Positions 43,011-51,946 of a DNA stretch of 64,000 nt are shown one piece after another. Both the position numbers and the translations under genes were made by a program. The DNA lies in contig NZ_BAAACP010000008.1 in assembly GCF_039521565.1 (NCBI RefSeq), positions 79,246-143,245 on the forward strand, given 5' to 3'. Under the pieces are notes generated by a model. It saw only the letters and a list, made by a program, of their open reading frames with translations. It was not told the origin of the DNA and did no database searches. Position 1 is the stretch's first letter, and each line of letters opens with the position of its first letter. This stretch comes from Paraclostridium tenue. GTDB lineage: Bacteria; Bacillota; Clostridia; Peptostreptococcales; Peptostreptococcaceae.

Positions 43011-43706
43011 TTGTTTAGTAATATAACTAATAAAAAAATATATCAACAAGTAATAAATCAAATACAAGATATGATATTATCAGGCAAACTTAAAAAGGGC
43101 GATAAACTTATGTCAGAGCGTGAACTATCTGAAAAAATGGGAGTTAGCAGAACTTCGATAAGAGAAGCCATAAGAGTTTTAGAAACTATGGGAATAATAG
43201 AAAGTAGGCAAGGAGAAGGTAACTTTATTTGCAACAATATAGAATCATCTCTTATACAACCTCTTTCGATGATGTTTATATTAAACAACGGAAGTTATGA
43301 GGATATATTAGAGCTAAGAAATATGATAGAACTTGAAGCTGTTAAATTAGCTGCTATAAGGGGAACAGAAGAAGAATTTGAAGAGTTGAAAATGATTTCA
43401 CAAAATTTAACAAATAATGACAAAAATTGTGATAAAGAAGGTATTGATAAAATGATTCACTACAAAATAGCTTGTATGAGCAAGAACTTTTTAATCAAAA
43501 GTTTATACAAAATATCACTAAATTTACTTGAAGATTTCATAGTGAACTCAAGACAAAAAATAGTAAATTACTATAATGAAGAAGAAATTTTAAATAATCA
43601 ACATAAAAAAATTTGTGATGCAATAATAGCTAGAGAGCCTGAAAATGCTTATAAGTACATGAAAGAACATTTAGATTTAATAAAAATTACTATGGATAAA
43701 ATATAG
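43011..43706 (+). CDS. FadR/LldR-type GntR regulator (FCD domain)
   Basis: 231 residues: a GntR winged helix (IYQQVINQIQDMILSGKLKK, MSERELSEKMGVSRTSIREA) and an all-helical FCD domain with metal/ligand residues near ELRNMIELEA and the later His positions. The start is TTG behind GGGGGAA. It is likely to sense lactate or a related carboxylate. A perfect TGGT-N3-ACCA site of the kind bound by this subfamily lies just downstream of the promoter of the next operon, so it probably controls larA-etfBA-lactate dehydrogenase, as LldR/LctA-type regulators do. Confidence 0.85.
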   Translation: MFSNITNKKIYQQVINQIQDMILSGKLKKGDKLMSERELSEKMGVSRTSIREAIRVLETMGIIESRQGEGNFICNNIESSLIQPLSMMFILNNGSYEDILELRNMIELEAVKLAAIRGTEEEFEELKMISQNLTNNDKNCDKEGIDKMIHYKIACMSKNFLIKSLYKISLNLLEDFIVNSRQKIVNYYNEEEILNNQHKKICDAIIAREPENAYKYMKEHLDLIKITMDKI

Positions 43707-43738
43707 ATTTCAAGAAAATTTGGAATCTATATTTTTTT
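43701..43738 (+). terminator. Terminator of the GntR (FCD) gene
   Basis: 11-bp stem ATATAGATTTC / GGAATCTATAT (one wobble), then seven T. It includes the stop codon of the regulator gene. Confidence 0.9.
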
Positions 43739-43826
43739 ATAAAAAATTTAAAAAATGTAAGCCAAATATTGAAAGTAAATAAAAAATTAAATAATACTAT
43801 ATATTTTGTTAATACATAAACAATAC

Positions 43827-43878
43827 TTGTAAATTATTATGAAGTTTACTATCATAAAAGTACAAACTGGTAAGACCA
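43827..43878 (+). promoter_or_regulatory. Lactate operon promoter and FadR-type operator
   Basis: TTGTAA (43827-43832), 17 bp, TATCAT (43850-43855). The perfect dyad TGGTAAGACCA (43868-43878) begins a few bases after the expected transcription start, an ideal repressor position. The transcript would have a leader of about 165 nt. Confidence 0.7.
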
Positions 43879-43956
43879 TAATACCAATAAAATTTAAGTT
43901 AAAATGTATATATCAATTCATTAAAAACATTAAACTTTATAATTTAATAACTTTCG

Positions 43957-43970
43957 GGAAAACGATTTTA
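43957..43970 (+). promoter_or_regulatory. Possible cre (CcpA) site in the lactate operon leader
   Basis: GGAAAACGATTTTA resembles the cre consensus TGWAANCGNTNWCA with two departures. Its position inside the leader would fit roadblock repression by CcpA. Confidence 0.35.
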
Positions 43971-44025
43971 AAATATTGGAAGATAGTATATCTTGAGGAT
44001 TTATATTTCAATAGGAGGGAAATAA

Positions 44026-45297
44026 ATGGAGATAAAAGTACCTTACTCAAAGTCTGGGATGAATATAAATATACCAGATGAAAACATGCTAAAAGTTTTG
44101 CAGTCTAAAGCTCATGATTTTAAAATAATGCTTAGTCAAGATGAAATTGTAAAAAAAGCTTTAGAAAAACCAATAGGAAGTGATAAGTTAGAGGAACTAG
44201 TAAAAGGCAAAAAAAGTATGGTTATAATTACTAGTGACCATACAAGACCAGTACCAAGTAAAGTAACATTACCTATAATGTTAAAAAAAATAAGAAGTTC
44301 AAATCCTGATATAGATATAAAAATAATAATATCAACAGGTTGTCATAGACCAAGTACAAGAGAAGAACTTGTATATAAAATGGGAGAAGAGATAGTAGAT
44401 AATGAACAAATAATAATGCATTTTGCAACAGATGAAAAATCTATGATTAAGGTAGGTACTCTTCCTTCAGGTGGAGACCTAATTGTAAATAAAGCTATAG
44501 TTGAAACAGACTTATTAATAGCTGAAGGATTTATAGAACCACATTTCTTTGCTGGATTTTCTGGAGGAAGAAAAAGTGTGCTTCCAGGAGTAGCATCAGT
44601 TAAAACAATAATGTATAACCACTGTTCTGAATTTATAGACAGTCCTTATGCTAGAACAGGTAACCTTGAAAATAATCCAATTCATAAAGATATGTTATAT
44701 GCAGCGAAAAGTGTTAATTTAGCATTTATATTAAATGTAGTTATAGATAAAGATAAAAAAGTTATAGGGGCATTTGCAGGAGATGTAGAAAAGGCACATA
44801 AAAGTGGATGTGATTTTGTAACTAAACTATCTAAAGTAGATGCAGTAGATGCAGATATTGTAATTAGTACAAATGGAGGATATCCTTTAGATCAAAACAT
44901 ATACCAAACAGTAAAAGGAATGACAGCAGCAGAGGTCACATGCAAGGAAGGTGGAGTAATAATTATGATATCTGCTTGTAATGATGGTCATGGAGGTCAG
45001 TCTTTTTATGATAATGTAGCAAGAGCATCTTCACCTACTGAAATACTTGAAAAAGTAAGAAAGATTCCAAAGGATAAAACAATACCAGATCAATGGGAAT
45101 TTCAAATACTAGCAAGAATCTTAGAAAAATTTACTGTAATTATGGTAACTGATTTATGTGATCCAAATATGATTAAAAGTATGCATATGAAACACGCAAG
45201 TAGCTTTGACGAAGCCCTTAAAATGGCTTTTGACATAAAAGGGAAAAATGCTAAAGTAGCTTTAATACCTGATGGGGTATCAGTAATAGTAAAGTAA
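44026..45297 (+). CDS. larA: Nickel-pincer lactate racemase
   Basis: 423 residues. The LarA residues are all present: His107 in TGCHRPS and His173 in EPHFFAGFSGG (the two acid/base histidines), Lys183 in GGRKSVLPG (thioamide attachment of the pincer nucleotide), and His199 in YNHCSEF (Ni ligand). SDHTRPVP and GGYPLDQNIYQTVKGM are further family signatures. It interconverts D- and L-lactate using the nickel cofactor made by LarB, LarC and LarE; LarE is encoded at 55.5 kb, the other two are not in the window. GGAGGG precedes the ATG. First gene of the lactate operon, equivalent to lctF of Acetobacterium. Other 2-hydroxyacids are possible substrates. Confidence 0.9.
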   Translation: MEIKVPYSKSGMNINIPDENMLKVLQSKAHDFKIMLSQDEIVKKALEKPIGSDKLEELVKGKKSMVIITSDHTRPVPSKVTLPIMLKKIRSSNPDIDIKIIISTGCHRPSTREELVYKMGEEIVDNEQIIMHFATDEKSMIKVGTLPSGGDLIVNKAIVETDLLIAEGFIEPHFFAGFSGGRKSVLPGVASVKTIMYNHCSEFIDSPYARTGNLENNPIHKDMLYAAKSVNLAFILNVVIDKDKKVIGAFAGDVEKAHKSGCDFVTKLSKVDAVDADIVISTNGGYPLDQNIYQTVKGMTAAEVTCKEGGVIIMISACNDGHGGQSFYDNVARASSPTEILEKVRKIPKDKTIPDQWEFQILARILEKFTVIMVTDLCDPNMIKSMHMKHASSFDEALKMAFDIKGKNAKVALIPDGVSVIVK

Positions 45298-45310
45298 AGG
45301 GGGAAATAAT

Positions 45311-46099
45311 ATGGAAATCTTAGTATGTATAAAACAAGTTCCAGGAACATCAGAAGTAGAAGTAGATGAGAAAACAGGAGTCTTAAAAAGAGATGGAGTA
45401 GATTCTAAAATGAATCCATATGATTTATATGCTTTAGAAACAGCTTTAAGAATCAAAAAAGAAAATGGTGCAAAAGTAAAAGTTTTAAGTATGGGACCTC
45501 CTCAAGCAAAACAAGTAATTCATGAAGCTTTCATGATGGGTGCAGATGAAGGTGCTTTAGTAAGTGATAGAAAGTTTGCTGGTGCTGATGTACTTGCAAC
45601 TTCATATACAATTTCACAAGGTATTAAAAAATTTGGAGATACTGATTTAATAATTTGTGGTAAACAAACTACAGATGGAGATACAGCTCAAGTTGGACCA
45701 GAAATAGCAGAGTTTTTAAATATACCTCATGTTACTAATGTAACGAAATTAATAGAAACAAAAGAAAATAGTATAGTAGTAGAAGTAGATATGCCTAATA
45801 CTCGTGAAATTTGTGAAATCAAATTTCCTTGCTTAATAACTGTAGAAAAAGAAATTTTCCAACCAAGATTACCTTCTTTTAAATTAAAAATGAAAACTAA
45901 AGATAAAGAGATACCTATGATTAGTCTTAAAGATTTTGATGATAAAGATGAAAAACATTATGGACTTAATGGTTCTCCAACTCAAGTTTTAAAAATATTC
46001 CCACCAACATCAGATATAGAAAAAGAAGTATGGACAGGTGATGGTGATGAAATAGCATCTAAATTACTTAACAAAATAAAAGAGTTAAAGTTATTATAG
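45311..46099 (+). CDS. etfB: Electron transfer flavoprotein beta subunit (lactate dehydrogenase complex)
   Basis: 262 residues. It starts MEILVCIKQVPGTSEVEVD, has NPYDLYALETALRIKKE and the flavin/AMP region LIICGKQTTDGDTAQVGPEIA, all standard for EtfB. In bifurcating Etfs this subunit binds the second FAD and NAD. It is 13 nt after larA with GGGGGAAA and 12 nt before etfA. By analogy with LctB it takes part in NAD+ reduction from lactate coupled to oxidation of reduced ferredoxin. Confidence 0.92.
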   Translation: MEILVCIKQVPGTSEVEVDEKTGVLKRDGVDSKMNPYDLYALETALRIKKENGAKVKVLSMGPPQAKQVIHEAFMMGADEGALVSDRKFAGADVLATSYTISQGIKKFGDTDLIICGKQTTDGDTAQVGPEIAEFLNIPHVTNVTKLIETKENSIVVEVDMPNTREICEIKFPCLITVEKEIFQPRLPSFKLKMKTKDKEIPMISLKDFDDKDEKHYGLNGSPTQVLKIFPPTSDIEKEVWTGDGDEIASKLLNKIKELKLL

Positions 46100-46111
46100 G
46101 GGGGATTTAAA

Positions 46112-47329
46112 GTGGCAAAAATAGTTATAAATCAAGATAAAGTTAAAGATATTCAAAAAGTATTAGACATATGTCCTTTTGGGGCTATAGAATTAAATGA
46201 TGGTAAGTTAGAAATAGGTGCTGGATGCAAGATGTGTAAATTATGTGTAAGAACAGGACCTGAAGGTATATTTGAATTTGTAGAAGATGAAGTTGTTAAA
46301 ATAAATAAAGATGAGTGGAAAGGTATAGCAGTATACGTTGACCATCATGAAGGAGATATACATCCAGTAACATTTGAGTTAATAGGAAAAGCAAAAGAAA
46401 TGGCTAAAAAAATTAATCAACCAGTTTACTGTGTATTTGTTGGAAACAATATAAAAGACAAAACAGATATATTACTTTCTTATGGAGCAGATGAAGTATT
46501 TGTATATGATAATAAAAATTTAAAAGATTTTAGAATAGAGCCATATAGTGCATGTGTAGAAAATTTCATAAATAAAGTTAAGCCAACTATATTATTATTT
46601 GGTGGAACTACACTTGGAAGAAGTTTAGCACCAAGACTTGCTGCTAGATTTAAAACAGGTTTAACAGCAGATTGTACAATACTGGATGTACAAGAAAATA
46701 CTGATCTTGACCAAATCAGACCAGCTTTTGGTGGAAATATAATGGCTCACATACATACACCAAATCATAGACCTCAATTTGCAACAGTTAGATACAAAAT
46801 ATTTACAGCTCCTGAAAAGGTTGAAAATCCAACTGGAAAAATTACACTATGTGATATAGATGAAAATAAATTAAATTCTAAGATAGATGTTTTACAAGTT
46901 AATAACAAAAACAAAGAAGTAGGAATAGAAGATGCAGAAGTTATAATAGTTGGAAGTAGAGCTATAAAGAAAAAAGAAGATATGGATATGCTTTATAAAC
47001 TAGCAGAGTTGTTAGGTGGACAAGTAGCAGGAACTAGACCTTTAGTAGAAGCTGGATGGATAGATGCTAAAAAGCAAATAGGACTAAGTGGTAGAACTGT
47101 AAAACCTAAACTTATAATAACTTGTGGAGTATCAGGTGCTATACAATTTACAGCTGGTATGAATGGTTCTGATTGTATAATATCTATTAACAAAGATGAA
47201 AAAGCTCCTATATTTGATACAGCTCATTATGCCATAGTAGGAGATATTTACGATGTAATACCTAAACTTATTGAAGATATAGAATTAGAAAAATCAAACA
47301 ATGATCAAGTTGCAGTTTCAGCAGAATAA
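46112..47329 (+). CDS. etfA: Electron transfer flavoprotein alpha subunit with N-terminal ferredoxin-like domain
   Basis: 405 residues. Unlike ordinary EtfA it has an N-terminal 60-residue extension with Cys21, Cys39, Cys42 and Cys45 (CPFGAIE, GCKMCKLC), suited to one [4Fe-4S] cluster, as in LctC of lactate-utilising acetogens. The EtfA body follows, with the FAD domain GSRAIKKKEDMDMLYKLAEL, GRTVKPKLIITCGVSGA and NKDEKAPIFDTAHYAIVGD. The start is GTG behind GGGGGGAT. The extension suggests direct electron exchange with ferredoxin and supports electron confurcation. Confidence 0.92.
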   Translation: MAKIVINQDKVKDIQKVLDICPFGAIELNDGKLEIGAGCKMCKLCVRTGPEGIFEFVEDEVVKINKDEWKGIAVYVDHHEGDIHPVTFELIGKAKEMAKKINQPVYCVFVGNNIKDKTDILLSYGADEVFVYDNKNLKDFRIEPYSACVENFINKVKPTILLFGGTTLGRSLAPRLAARFKTGLTADCTILDVQENTDLDQIRPAFGGNIMAHIHTPNHRPQFATVRYKIFTAPEKVENPTGKITLCDIDENKLNSKIDVLQVNNKNKEVGIEDAEVIIVGSRAIKKKEDMDMLYKLAELLGGQVAGTRPLVEAGWIDAKKQIGLSGRTVKPKLIITCGVSGAIQFTAGMNGSDCIISINKDEKAPIFDTAHYAIVGDIYDVIPKLIEDIELEKSNNDQVAVSAE

Positions 47330-47344
47330 GGATTGGGGGAAATC

Positions 47345-48739
47345 ATGATGTATAAAAAAATAGATGACAAAGATATTGAATTTTTAAGAAATTTATGTGG
47401 AAATGAAAATGTTTTAATTGGAAAGAATATCAATGAAGATTACTCTCATGATGAATTAGGAGGAGTTGAAAAGTATCCAGAAGTATTAGTAAATGTTCAT
47501 AGCACAGAAGAAGTTTCTAAAATAATGAAATATGCATATGAACACAACATACCTGTAACTCCAAGAGGTCAAGGAACAGGATTAGTTGGAGCAGCAGTTG
47601 CAATTTATGGTGGTATAATGATTAACTTAAGTCAAATGAATAAAATTCTAGAACTGGATGAAGAAAACTTAACTTTAACTGTAGAACCAGGTGTATTACT
47701 TATGACTATAGGTCAATATGTAACTGAAAAAGATTTATTCTATCCACCAGATCCAGGAGAAAAAAGTGCCACAATAGGAGGTAATATAAACACTAATGCA
47801 GGTGGAATGAGAGCCGTTAAGTATGGTGTTACAAGAGACTATGTAAGAGGACTTGAAGTAGTACTTCCAAATGGTGAAATTATAAATGTTGGTGGTAAAG
47901 TTGTTAAAAATAGTTCAGGATATAGCATAAAAGATTTAATTGTAGGTTCAGAAGGTACTTTAGGAATAGTAACTAAAGCTATATTAAAATTATTACCATT
48001 GCCTAAAAAAGATATAAGCTTACTTGTACCATTTCCAGATTTAGCTACAGCTATAGAAACTGTTCCCAAAATTATAAAATCTAAATCTATACCAACTGCC
48101 ATAGAATTTATGGAAAGAGAGGTAATACTTGCTGCTGAAGAGTTCTTAGGAAAAAAATTCCCAGACAATACTTCAGATGCATACCTATTATTAAAATTTG
48201 ATGGAAATAGTAAGGAAGATATTGAAAAAGAATACGATAAAGTAGCTAAACTTTGTTTAGAATGCGGAGCATATGATGTATTTATATCAGATACTCAAGA
48301 AAGAAATGAATCTATATGGTCAGCAAGAGGAGCATTTCTTGAAGCAATAAAAGCAACTACAACTGAAATGGATGAGTGTGACGTTGTTGTTCCAAGAGAT
48401 AAAGTTACAGAATTTATAAGATTTACAAATGAACTTCAAGAAAAACTTAATATAAGAATAAAAAGCTTTGGTCATGCTGGTGATGGAAACCTTCACATAT
48501 ATATATTAAGAGATGATTTAGAAAAAAATGAATGGGATAAAAAATTAGCTCAAACCTTTGAAAAAATGTATGAAAAATCAAGAGAACTTAATGGTAAGGT
48601 TTCTGGAGAACATGGTATAGGTTATGCTAAAAAAGAATATTTACATGAATCTCAAAGTCAAGCTTATATGGACTTAATAAAAAATATAAAAATGGCATTT
48701 GACCATAAAAATATTTTAAATCCAGGGAAAATATATTAA
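47345..48739 (+). CDS. FAD-dependent D-lactate dehydrogenase (LctD/GlcD type)
   Basis: About 464 residues of the FAD-linked oxidase (PCMH) family. It has the FAD-binding segments PRGQGTGLVGAAVA, PPDPGEKSATIGGNINTNAGG and GSEGTLGIVTKAILKLLPLP, and the C-terminal catalytic part with GHAGDGNLHIYI and SGEHGIGYAKKEY. It oxidises lactate to pyruvate and passes electrons to the EtfAB complex. I use the ATG at 47345; 47348 is equally possible, and the TTG at 47333 is part of the ribosome-binding region. Last gene of the operon. No lactate permease is present. Confidence 0.9.
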   Translation: MMYKKIDDKDIEFLRNLCGNENVLIGKNINEDYSHDELGGVEKYPEVLVNVHSTEEVSKIMKYAYEHNIPVTPRGQGTGLVGAAVAIYGGIMINLSQMNKILELDEENLTLTVEPGVLLMTIGQYVTEKDLFYPPDPGEKSATIGGNINTNAGGMRAVKYGVTRDYVRGLEVVLPNGEIINVGGKVVKNSSGYSIKDLIVGSEGTLGIVTKAILKLLPLPKKDISLLVPFPDLATAIETVPKIIKSKSIPTAIEFMEREVILAAEEFLGKKFPDNTSDAYLLLKFDGNSKEDIEKEYDKVAKLCLECGAYDVFISDTQERNESIWSARGAFLEAIKATTTEMDECDVVVPRDKVTEFIRFTNELQEKLNIRIKSFGHAGDGNLHIYILRDDLEKNEWDKKLAQTFEKMYEKSRELNGKVSGEHGIGYAKKEYLHESQSQAYMDLIKNIKMAFDHKNILNPGKIY

Positions 48740-48745
48740 TTAAAT

Positions 48746-48799
48746 AAAAAATAATGCCTCAAAATAATTTATATAAATTATTTTGAGGCATTATTTTTT
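48746..48799 (+). terminator. Terminator of the lactate operon
   Basis: A perfect stem of about 24 bp built on AATAATGCCTCAAAATAATT and its complement, ending in six T. Confidence 0.93.
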
Positions 48800-48896
48800 A
48801 TAAATTTTGTTTTTTGTATATACAAAATTATAAAAATATAGTAAAATAATAAAACAATAAAAAAGTTAGATTTCTAATTAAAAACTGGAGGCAGTC

Positions 48897-49583
48897 ATGA
48901 ATAAAAAAATACTTATAATAACAACATTAATATCGACTATGATTTTAACAGGATGTTCAAGTAATGACATAAAGAAAAAAGAAAAGACAGAAGCAGAAAA
49001 AACAAGTATAAATACTGATGTAGGCAAAAAAATAAGAGAAAAATTTGATGAAATAGACACAGATTCACATGTAAGCTCATTAGTTGATTTTGCACATGAT
49101 TTTTCTGATAAAGTAGATTCAGCAAAAACTACTCTAAAAGATGCAAATAAAGCACTGGATTCAGCTAGTGATTTAGGTCAATCTATAGGATCAAAGCTTA
49201 ATAGTACAAACAATAAAATAGATAATGCTAAAAATAGTGTAAACTCAGCAAAACATGATGTTAATAGTAAATTAGATAAAATAGAAAATAAAGCAAATGA
49301 TGCTTATAAAAAAGGAAATGAAATAAAAGCTACGGTTGATAAAGCTAATGATAAGTTAACAGAAATAGATAAAAGTCTAGAAAATAAAAAAGATAAAATA
49401 AATGACGGTAAGAATAAAATAGATAATATAAAAAGTGATGCATTAAATAAAGGGCAAGAAGTAAAAAGCAAGGTAAATGATGCTAAAGATAAAGTGAATA
49501 GTACTAAAGATAAAATTAACAATATAAAAAAGGAAGTCTTAGACACAGCTAAATTAGTTAAAGGTATGTTAGGTAAAAACTAA
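48897..49583 (+). CDS. Lipoprotein with long amphipathic helical repeats
   Basis: 228 residues. The signal peptide ends in lipobox ILTGC (Cys near 20). The mature part is Lys/Asp/Asn/Ser-rich with 11-residue-like periodic helices (KIDNAKNSVNSAKHDVNSKL, KVNDAKDKVNSTKDKINNIK), resembling LEA or apolipoprotein-type repeats. It would be a surface-tethered extended coiled coil. Function unknown; desiccation or envelope protection, or a spacer, are possibilities. TGGAGG precedes the ATG. Monocistronic. Confidence 0.7.
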   Translation: MNKKILIITTLISTMILTGCSSNDIKKKEKTEAEKTSINTDVGKKIREKFDEIDTDSHVSSLVDFAHDFSDKVDSAKTTLKDANKALDSASDLGQSIGSKLNSTNNKIDNAKNSVNSAKHDVNSKLDKIENKANDAYKKGNEIKATVDKANDKLTEIDKSLENKKDKINDGKNKIDNIKSDALNKGQEVKSKVNDAKDKVNSTKDKINNIKKEVLDTAKLVKGMLGKN

Positions 49584-49620
49584 AAGTAAATTATAATTAA
49601 TATAAAAAATTAGATTTTGT

Positions 49621-49656
49621 AAAAAAGAGAGTATAAATTTATACTCTCTTTTTTTA
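49621..49656. terminator. Bidirectional terminator
   Basis: 16-bp perfect stem AAAAAAGAGAGTATAA / TTATACTCTCTTTTTT with seven T on plus and six T on minus. It serves the lipoprotein and the convergent cold-shock gene. Confidence 0.93.
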
Positions 49657-49662
49657 TTAAAT

Positions 49663-49872
49663 CTACATTTTATGAACATTTATAGCAGATGGACCTTTTG
49701 GTGCATCTATAACATCGAAACTAACTTCTTCACCTTCATGTAAATCTTTACAATGTCCATTTTCTTTTACATTAGAATGATGAACAAAAACATCATTTCC
49801 ATCATTAGCAGATATAAATCCATATCCTCTATCATTGTCAAACCATTTAATTACACCAGTAAATTTAGCCAT
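49663..49872 (-). CDS. Cold-shock protein, CspA family
   Basis: 69 residues, the normal length. RNP1 is KWFDNDRGYGFI (usual form KWFNxxKGFGFI, so Asp-Arg-Tyr variants occur here) and RNP2 is VFVHHS. A Gly-Pro-Ser-Ala C-terminal strand completes the OB fold. It binds single-stranded RNA as a chaperone. AAAAGGAG is upstream on the minus strand. The 129 nt to the next gene could hold a cold-responsive leader, but no motif is evident. Confidence 0.92.
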   Translation of the reverse strand: MAKFTGVIKWFDNDRGYGFISANDGNDVFVHHSNVKENGHCKDLHEGEEVSFDVIDAPKGPSAINVHKM

Positions 49873-50001
49873 ATTAAAACTCCTTTTTAATGAAAATTAG
49901 ATAATTTAAAAAGTTATCTAAAAATAGTATGTACTATAAAAAGTTTTTTAATAGTGGAAAATATATACCAAGAGAATATAATCTATAAAAACTTTATTAA
50001 A

Positions 50002-51273
50002 TTAAAATGTAGGTTCATCTATTTTATTACCTCTAACATATCTATGAAGTATATGTCTATCATCTCCAATATATATAAATCTTTCCAATCTTTCGATTAA
50101 GTTATAATTATCATGGTTTAATTCACTATCATCTATTATTAAAGCATCAAATTCGTAATCTTTTTCAAAACTTCCAACCTTACCAAAGAAACTTCCACCA
50201 CCTTTAGTAGCTATGTAAAAAGCTTCTGAAAGGCTTAAAAAATCAAGTTCTTTATTAGAATTTACCCAGCAAAGCTTAGAACACTGTATAGCATAAACTA
50301 TCATTTTAAAAATAGATAAATCATGTCCTCCACTAACATCAGAACCAAGAGATAGAGGTATATTTTTATCTAAAAATTTTCTTATAGGCATAACACCACT
50401 ACCTACATTTAAGTTTGATGTAGGACAGTGAACAGCCATTACATTATTGTTTTTCATAAGATTTAATTCTTCATCACTAGAATAAACACAATGAGCCATT
50501 AGAGTTTTAGTTTGACCAAATAAATTAAATTTATCATAAGCATCACCATAAAATCTAGAATCAGGTTGAAGATTTTTAACCCACTCAATTTCTCCAAGAT
50601 TTTCAGATAAATGAGATTGAGTTTCTACGTTATATTCAAGTGCAAGGTTTCCTAATTCTCTTAAAAGTTCACTATCACAGCTAGGGATAAATCTAGGTGT
50701 TATAATTGGTTTTACTAAAGAATCTTTACTAAGATTCATATTTAATATATCTTTAGTATCCTCAATAGATTTTTTAGTATTTTCTAAAAGTGAATCTGGA
50801 CAGTTAATATTCATATTAACTTTACCAACGAAAGCTCCAAGACCAGAGGCTTTAAAAATATCCATAAGTCTTATAGAAGCTTCTTTATGTACTGTTGCAA
50901 ATACAGCAATCCTAGTAGTTCCTTTTTTCCAAACTTCTTTTACAAATTTTTTATACATTTTATCAGCATATTTTATATCAGCATATTTAGATTCTTCAGG
51001 AAAAGTATAGTCATTAAGCCAAGGAATTAACTCTTTATCCATAGCCATACCTAAATTTCTAAATTGAGGTGCATGACAGTGTAGATCGTTCATACCAGGG
51101 ATTATTAACTTATCCTTATAATCTATAATTTCGTTATCCATATATTCTTTTGGAAGTTTATTAAAAACGTTTACAACTTTACCGTTATTAACTACTATAA
51201 ATCCATTTTTTATTATTTCAAATTTATTTTTATTTTTCGTGAAAATTATATTCCCCTTATATATTTTCGTCAT
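50002..51273 (-). CDS. guaD: Guanine deaminase
   Basis: 423-residue amidohydrolase. Zinc ligands and family motifs: PGMNDLHCHAPQFRNLGM (HxH and the guanine-deaminase PQF segment), ETQSHLSEN (His), MAHCVYSSDEE (His), and GSDVSGGHD (Asp). LMAHC and PTSNLNVGSG match GuaD. It converts guanine to xanthine and ammonia in purine salvage or nitrogen scavenging. AGGAGGG precedes the ATG on the minus strand. Its promoter is consensus-like and overlaps one arm of an inverted repeat. No purine riboswitch was found upstream. Confidence 0.9.
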   Translation of the reverse strand: MTKIYKGNIIFTKNKNKFEIIKNGFIVVNNGKVVNVFNKLPKEYMDNEIIDYKDKLIIPGMNDLHCHAPQFRNLGMAMDKELIPWLNDYTFPEESKYADIKYADKMYKKFVKEVWKKGTTRIAVFATVHKEASIRLMDIFKASGLGAFVGKVNMNINCPDSLLENTKKSIEDTKDILNMNLSKDSLVKPIITPRFIPSCDSELLRELGNLALEYNVETQSHLSENLGEIEWVKNLQPDSRFYGDAYDKFNLFGQTKTLMAHCVYSSDEELNLMKNNNVMAVHCPTSNLNVGSGVMPIRKFLDKNIPLSLGSDVSGGHDLSIFKMIVYAIQCSKLCWVNSNKELDFLSLSEAFYIATKGGGSFFGKVGSFEKDYEFDALIIDDSELNHDNYNLIERLERFIYIGDDRHILHRYVRGNKIDEPTF

Positions 51274-51319
51274 AAAACCCTCCTAATTATGTTTAAAGTT
51301 ATAAAAACTTACAATAGTC

Positions 51320-51385
51320 ATTATAATATATGTACATTTTAATGTAAATGAATAAAAAAGTTCGGAATTGGGTATTTACATTAAA
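51320..51385 (-). promoter_or_regulatory. guaD promoter with inverted repeat
   Basis: Minus-strand TTTACA (51343-51348), 17 bp, TATAAT (51320-51325). A perfect 12-bp inverted repeat, TTTAATGTAAAT (51338-51349) with ATTTACATTAAA (51374-51385), has one arm over the -35 and the other upstream, suggesting a dimeric regulator. Confidence 0.65.
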
Positions 51386-51519
51386 TTACATTTATTATAT
51401 TAACCATTACAAAAGATAGGATATGAAGTTTATTTGAAGAATAGTATATATAGGAGACTTAATAAGAGAATTATATAAATAGATATGGATAGTATGAGTT
51501 TATGATTGGAGGTAATATT

Positions 51520-51946
51520 ATGATTAATACTATTGATACATTTAAAACTTTTAAAGAAGTTTTTAAGGATAAATTAGATATTTCAATAGATGACAAAATT
51601 AAATTATGGGAATATGAGTATATGATTCATTACCCAGAATTGTTAGTTAAGTGCAAGGATTATCTCACAAAAAATGGGTACCAATGGAAAAAAATAGCTA
51701 GTGAAATAGTATTTAATAAAACTAAAGATAATTTTGAAAAGATGATAGAGGCTTATAGCAATATTAAGAAGCGTTATAGACTATATAAATAATAAGGCTT
51801 ATGAATTATTTAAGATAGATTTAGATATAAATATAGTATTATATTCAGGATTATGTAATAGTGCTGGATGGGTAGATGAGTATAATGGTAAAAGAGTTAT
51901 TAAACTTTTTGAAAATCTAGGGGGAAATAATAATGATTATAGGTAG
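51520..51946 (+). pseudogene. Frameshifted, truncated DUF2268-like protein
   Basis: The first frame (from the ATG at 51520 behind GGAGG) reads MINTIDTFKTFKEVFKDKL and on to SNIKKRYRLYK before a double stop at 51790. Directly afterwards the next frame continues AYELFKIDLDINIVLYSGLC and NSAGWVDEYNGKRVIKLFEN, which resembles the central part of DUF2268-type putative Zn-protease proteins. It then runs out at 51946, inside the next gene. A one-base change near 51789-51797 plus loss of the 3' half explains this. The family assignment is tentative. Confidence 0.65.

Noticed and set aside
43839..44081. An 80-codon plus-strand frame in the lactate operon leader
   Set aside because: It overlaps the operator, the cre-like site and the start of larA in another frame, has no ribosome-binding site, and has no recognisable protein features.
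51274..51519. Purine riboswitch upstream of guanine deaminase
   Set aside because: No three-helix junction core was found. The promoter is close to the gene and overlaps an inverted repeat instead.
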